In this document: piece after piece, positions 62,442 through 64,000 of the stretch
How positions within the stretch are numbered: position 1 is the first letter of the stretch
Layout: each line of letters starts with the position of its first letter
The notes under the pieces: generated by a model
What the model was told of the DNA's origin: nothing
Databases searched by the model: none
Seen by the model: only the letters and a program-made list of their open reading frames with translations
Program-made: the position numbers and the translations under genes
Assembly (NCBI GenBank): GCA_029245345.1
Contig: JAQWPM010000021.1
Span: 434,001 to 498,000, forward strand
Direction of reading: 5' to 3'
Origin: Longimicrobiales bacterium
Lineage (GTDB): Bacteria > Gemmatimonadota > Gemmatimonadetes > Longimicrobiales > Gaopeijiaceae
DNA: 64,000 nucleotides

Positions 62442-63722
62442 TCAGCCTTGGAGCGCTATCAGGTGGTAGTTCTTCTTGCCCTTCCGAATCACGAGGAAGC
62501 GGCCGTCGATGGCTTTGGACACCTCGACCGAGAACTCGACATCCTGAATTCGAACGTTGTTGAGGTAGACCCCTCCACCTTCGATGGAGCGCCGGGCGTC
62601 CCCCTTCGACGAGGCAACAGCTGACTCGACCAATAGGTCGATGAACGAAACTCCCTCGCCGCTCAGGCGATCACGCACGATCTCAGAGGACGGCACATCC
62701 GCGAATACATCTTGGATGTCCTCCGCTGAGAGGCCTGACAGATCCCCCCCAAACAACGCGGCCGTGGCCTGCACGGCCTTCGCCAAACCCGTCTCACCAT
62801 GAACACGTCTTGTGACGTCTTCAGCGAGGGCTTTTTGTGCGGCTCTACGATGAGCTTCCACTTGGGTGGCCTGATCGAGTTCGGAGATCTCATCCTGCGA
62901 GAGCAGCGAGAAGTACTTGAGATACTTCACGACGTCCGCGTCCTCGGTGTTCACCCAAAACTGGTAGAACTGATACGCCGACGTCAGTTCGGGGTCGAGC
63001 CAGATATTACCGGCCTCACTCTTCCCGAACTTCTTGCCCGCGGAGTTCGTCACGAGTGGTGACACGACGCCGAACGCCTTACCGCCATCGACACGACGAA
63101 TGAGATCCGTCCCGGTGGTGATGTTGCCCCACTGGTCACTGCCACCCATCTGAATGGTGCAGCCATCCCGGCGGTACAGCTCGAGGAAGTCGTAGGATTG
63201 GAGCAGGGCGTATGCGAACTCGGTAAACGACAGGCCACTGTCTTCTTGAGCCAGTCGGCGCTTCACCGATTCCTTGGCCAGCATTTGATTCACTGAGAAG
63301 TGCTTTCCGATGTCGCGTAGAAAGTCCACCAGGGCCAATCCGCCGAGCCAGTCCAAGTTGTTGCGCATGACCGCGGCGTTCGATTTTACGTCGAAGTCCA
63401 GGAAATGGTCGAGCTGAGCACGAATGCCCTCGGCATTCTCAGCCGCTTTTTCCTTGGTGATCAGCTGTCGCTCGACTTCCTTCCCGGACGGGTCGCCGAT
63501 CAGCCCTGTCCCACCACCTACGAGGGCGATCGGAGTGTGGCCATGTCGCTGGAGGTGGACGAGATCCATGATGACCAACAGGCTCCCGACATGGAGACTC
63601 GAAGCCGTGGGGTCGAATCCGATGTACGCCGACCGGGGGGCCTCCGCCAAGTGTTCGGCGGCGCCCTCGGTGGCGTCCTGTAACAGTCCGCGCCAGCGGA
63701 GTTCTTCGATCAAGGCACTCAT
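62442..63722 (-). CDS. tyrS: Tyrosyl-tRNA synthetase
   Basis: A 426-residue class I synthetase. The HIGH-type motif is HVGSL in FDPTASSLHVGSLLVIMDL, the tyrosine-binding region is SFTEFAYALLQSYDFLELYR and MGGSDQWGNITTG, and the KMSKS-type loop is KFGKSE. A C-terminal S4 domain (RSIEGGGVYLNNVRIQD) ends the protein. It charges tRNA-Tyr. Start ATG 63722. It is convergent with the barrel gene. Confidence 0.97.
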   Translation of the reverse strand: MSALIEELRWRGLLQDATEGAAEHLAEAPRSAYIGFDPTASSLHVGSLLVIMDLVHLQRHGHTPIALVGGGTGLIGDPSGKEVERQLITKEKAAENAEGIRAQLDHFLDFDVKSNAAVMRNNLDWLGGLALVDFLRDIGKHFSVNQMLAKESVKRRLAQEDSGLSFTEFAYALLQSYDFLELYRRDGCTIQMGGSDQWGNITTGTDLIRRVDGGKAFGVVSPLVTNSAGKKFGKSEAGNIWLDPELTSAYQFYQFWVNTEDADVVKYLKYFSLLSQDEISELDQATQVEAHRRAAQKALAEDVTRRVHGETGLAKAVQATAALFGGDLSGLSAEDIQDVFADVPSSEIVRDRLSGEGVSFIDLLVESAVASSKGDARRSIEGGGVYLNNVRIQDVEFSVEVSKAIDGRFLVIRKGKKNYHLIALQG

Positions 63723-63884
63723 GGGCCGAAGGGTAGCCGAGCCATGGGAATGCGTCCACCCGGCGACCGGTCGGAATCAGCCTCCGTTTGAAATTTGAGA
63801 TTCTTGTGGACGCCCCGTACGATGCCAGGCCTCAGAATGAGCCGTATGCCCCCCGTCACCTCCGCATCGACCGGAGAAAAACGC

Positions 63885-64000
63885 ATGGCCTATGTAGATC
63901 CTTGTGACGTCTCACCCCACTACTACAAGAAGCTCTTTGAAAACGAGAAGCTCCGTGTGGTGGAAATGACGCTCCCGCCGGGGCACAAAGACACGCAGCA
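63885..64000 (+). CDS. Cupin-like protein, 5' part (runs off the window)
   Basis: ATG 63885 follows GGAG by nine bases; an in-frame ATG at 63838 is possible. The visible 38 codons read CDVSPHYYKKLFENEKLRVV then EMTLPPGHKD, the opening strands of small cupin domains in which a His-rich motif would follow beyond the edge. Function unknown. Confidence 0.6.
   Translation, partial: MAYVDPCDVSPHYYKKLFENEKLRVVEMTLPPGHKDTQ

Overview
The window looks like a GC-rich (about 60% by eye) chromosomal piece of an aerobic, Gram-negative heterotroph. Gene content (secreted M14 and M20 peptidases, outer-membrane barrels, MacB/ADOP-type permease relics, TonB-plug carboxypeptidase-regulatory proteins, heme-copper and molybdenum respiratory enzymes, DUF3187-like relic) resembles Gemmatimonadota from marine or soil lineages; this assignment is inference from protein style, not from a marker gene. 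There is one tRNA (Ala, TGC), no rRNA, no CRISPR array and no intact insertion sequence.

Layout: 1-5.6 kb holds a cut-off M14 carboxypeptidase, a 5'-truncated barrel gene, a VOC protein, a PA0069-type radical SAM protein and a membrane zinc peptidase. 5.7-14 kb is a sugar region (glutamate synthase relic, nucleotidyltransferase, sodium/solute symporter, galactokinase, GH109-like glycosidase) interrupted by a diheme cytochrome c plus NorB-like heme-copper oxidase pair. 14.7-18.4 kb has an APC permease fused to USP domains and a TonB-plug protein. 18.4-26.9 kb is a minus-strand run: sulfatase, fused NrfC-NrfD protein, large molybdopterin enzyme, TorD-type chaperone, SulP anion transporter. 27.2-33.4 kb is an exported molybdenum hydroxylase (2Fe-2S, Mo, FAD subunits) with its own membrane cytochrome b and three small unknown genes. 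34-37.5 kb carries a ketosynthase/ACP pair, YajQ and tRNA-Ala. 37.6-50.4 kb holds a large M14 peptidase with an acidic insert, M20 peptidase, DUF819 and MscS membrane proteins, a probable selenocysteine peroxiredoxin, a CcdA/TlpA thiol-redox pair, a parvulin lipoprotein and an M50 peptidase. 51.6-64 kb contains exported RidA, a thioredoxin-fold protein, a BtuF-like protein, an MhqO/MhqD-like pair, GreA, PurE, an acyl-CoA oxidase, a barrel, TyrS and a cut-off cupin.

The strongest unusual signal is at 46478-47065: one reading frame encodes an exported peroxiredoxin whose peroxidatic cysteine is replaced by an in-frame TGA, followed at the right distance by a perfect six-base-pair hairpin that fits the bacterial SECIS pattern. 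Other notable points are a predicted cytoplasmic-facing sulfur-type molybdoenzyme coupled to SulP, and a NorB-like protein lacking several canonical ligands.

The window is also rich in gene relics: truncated, deleted or frameshifted copies of a barrel, glutamate synthase, three ADOP permeases (one joined to a PadR fragment), DUF3187, Big_2, GMC oxidoreductase, a TPP enzyme, a metallo-beta-lactamase fold protein and a cupredoxin-like lipoprotein. This points to ongoing gene decay between intact operons.
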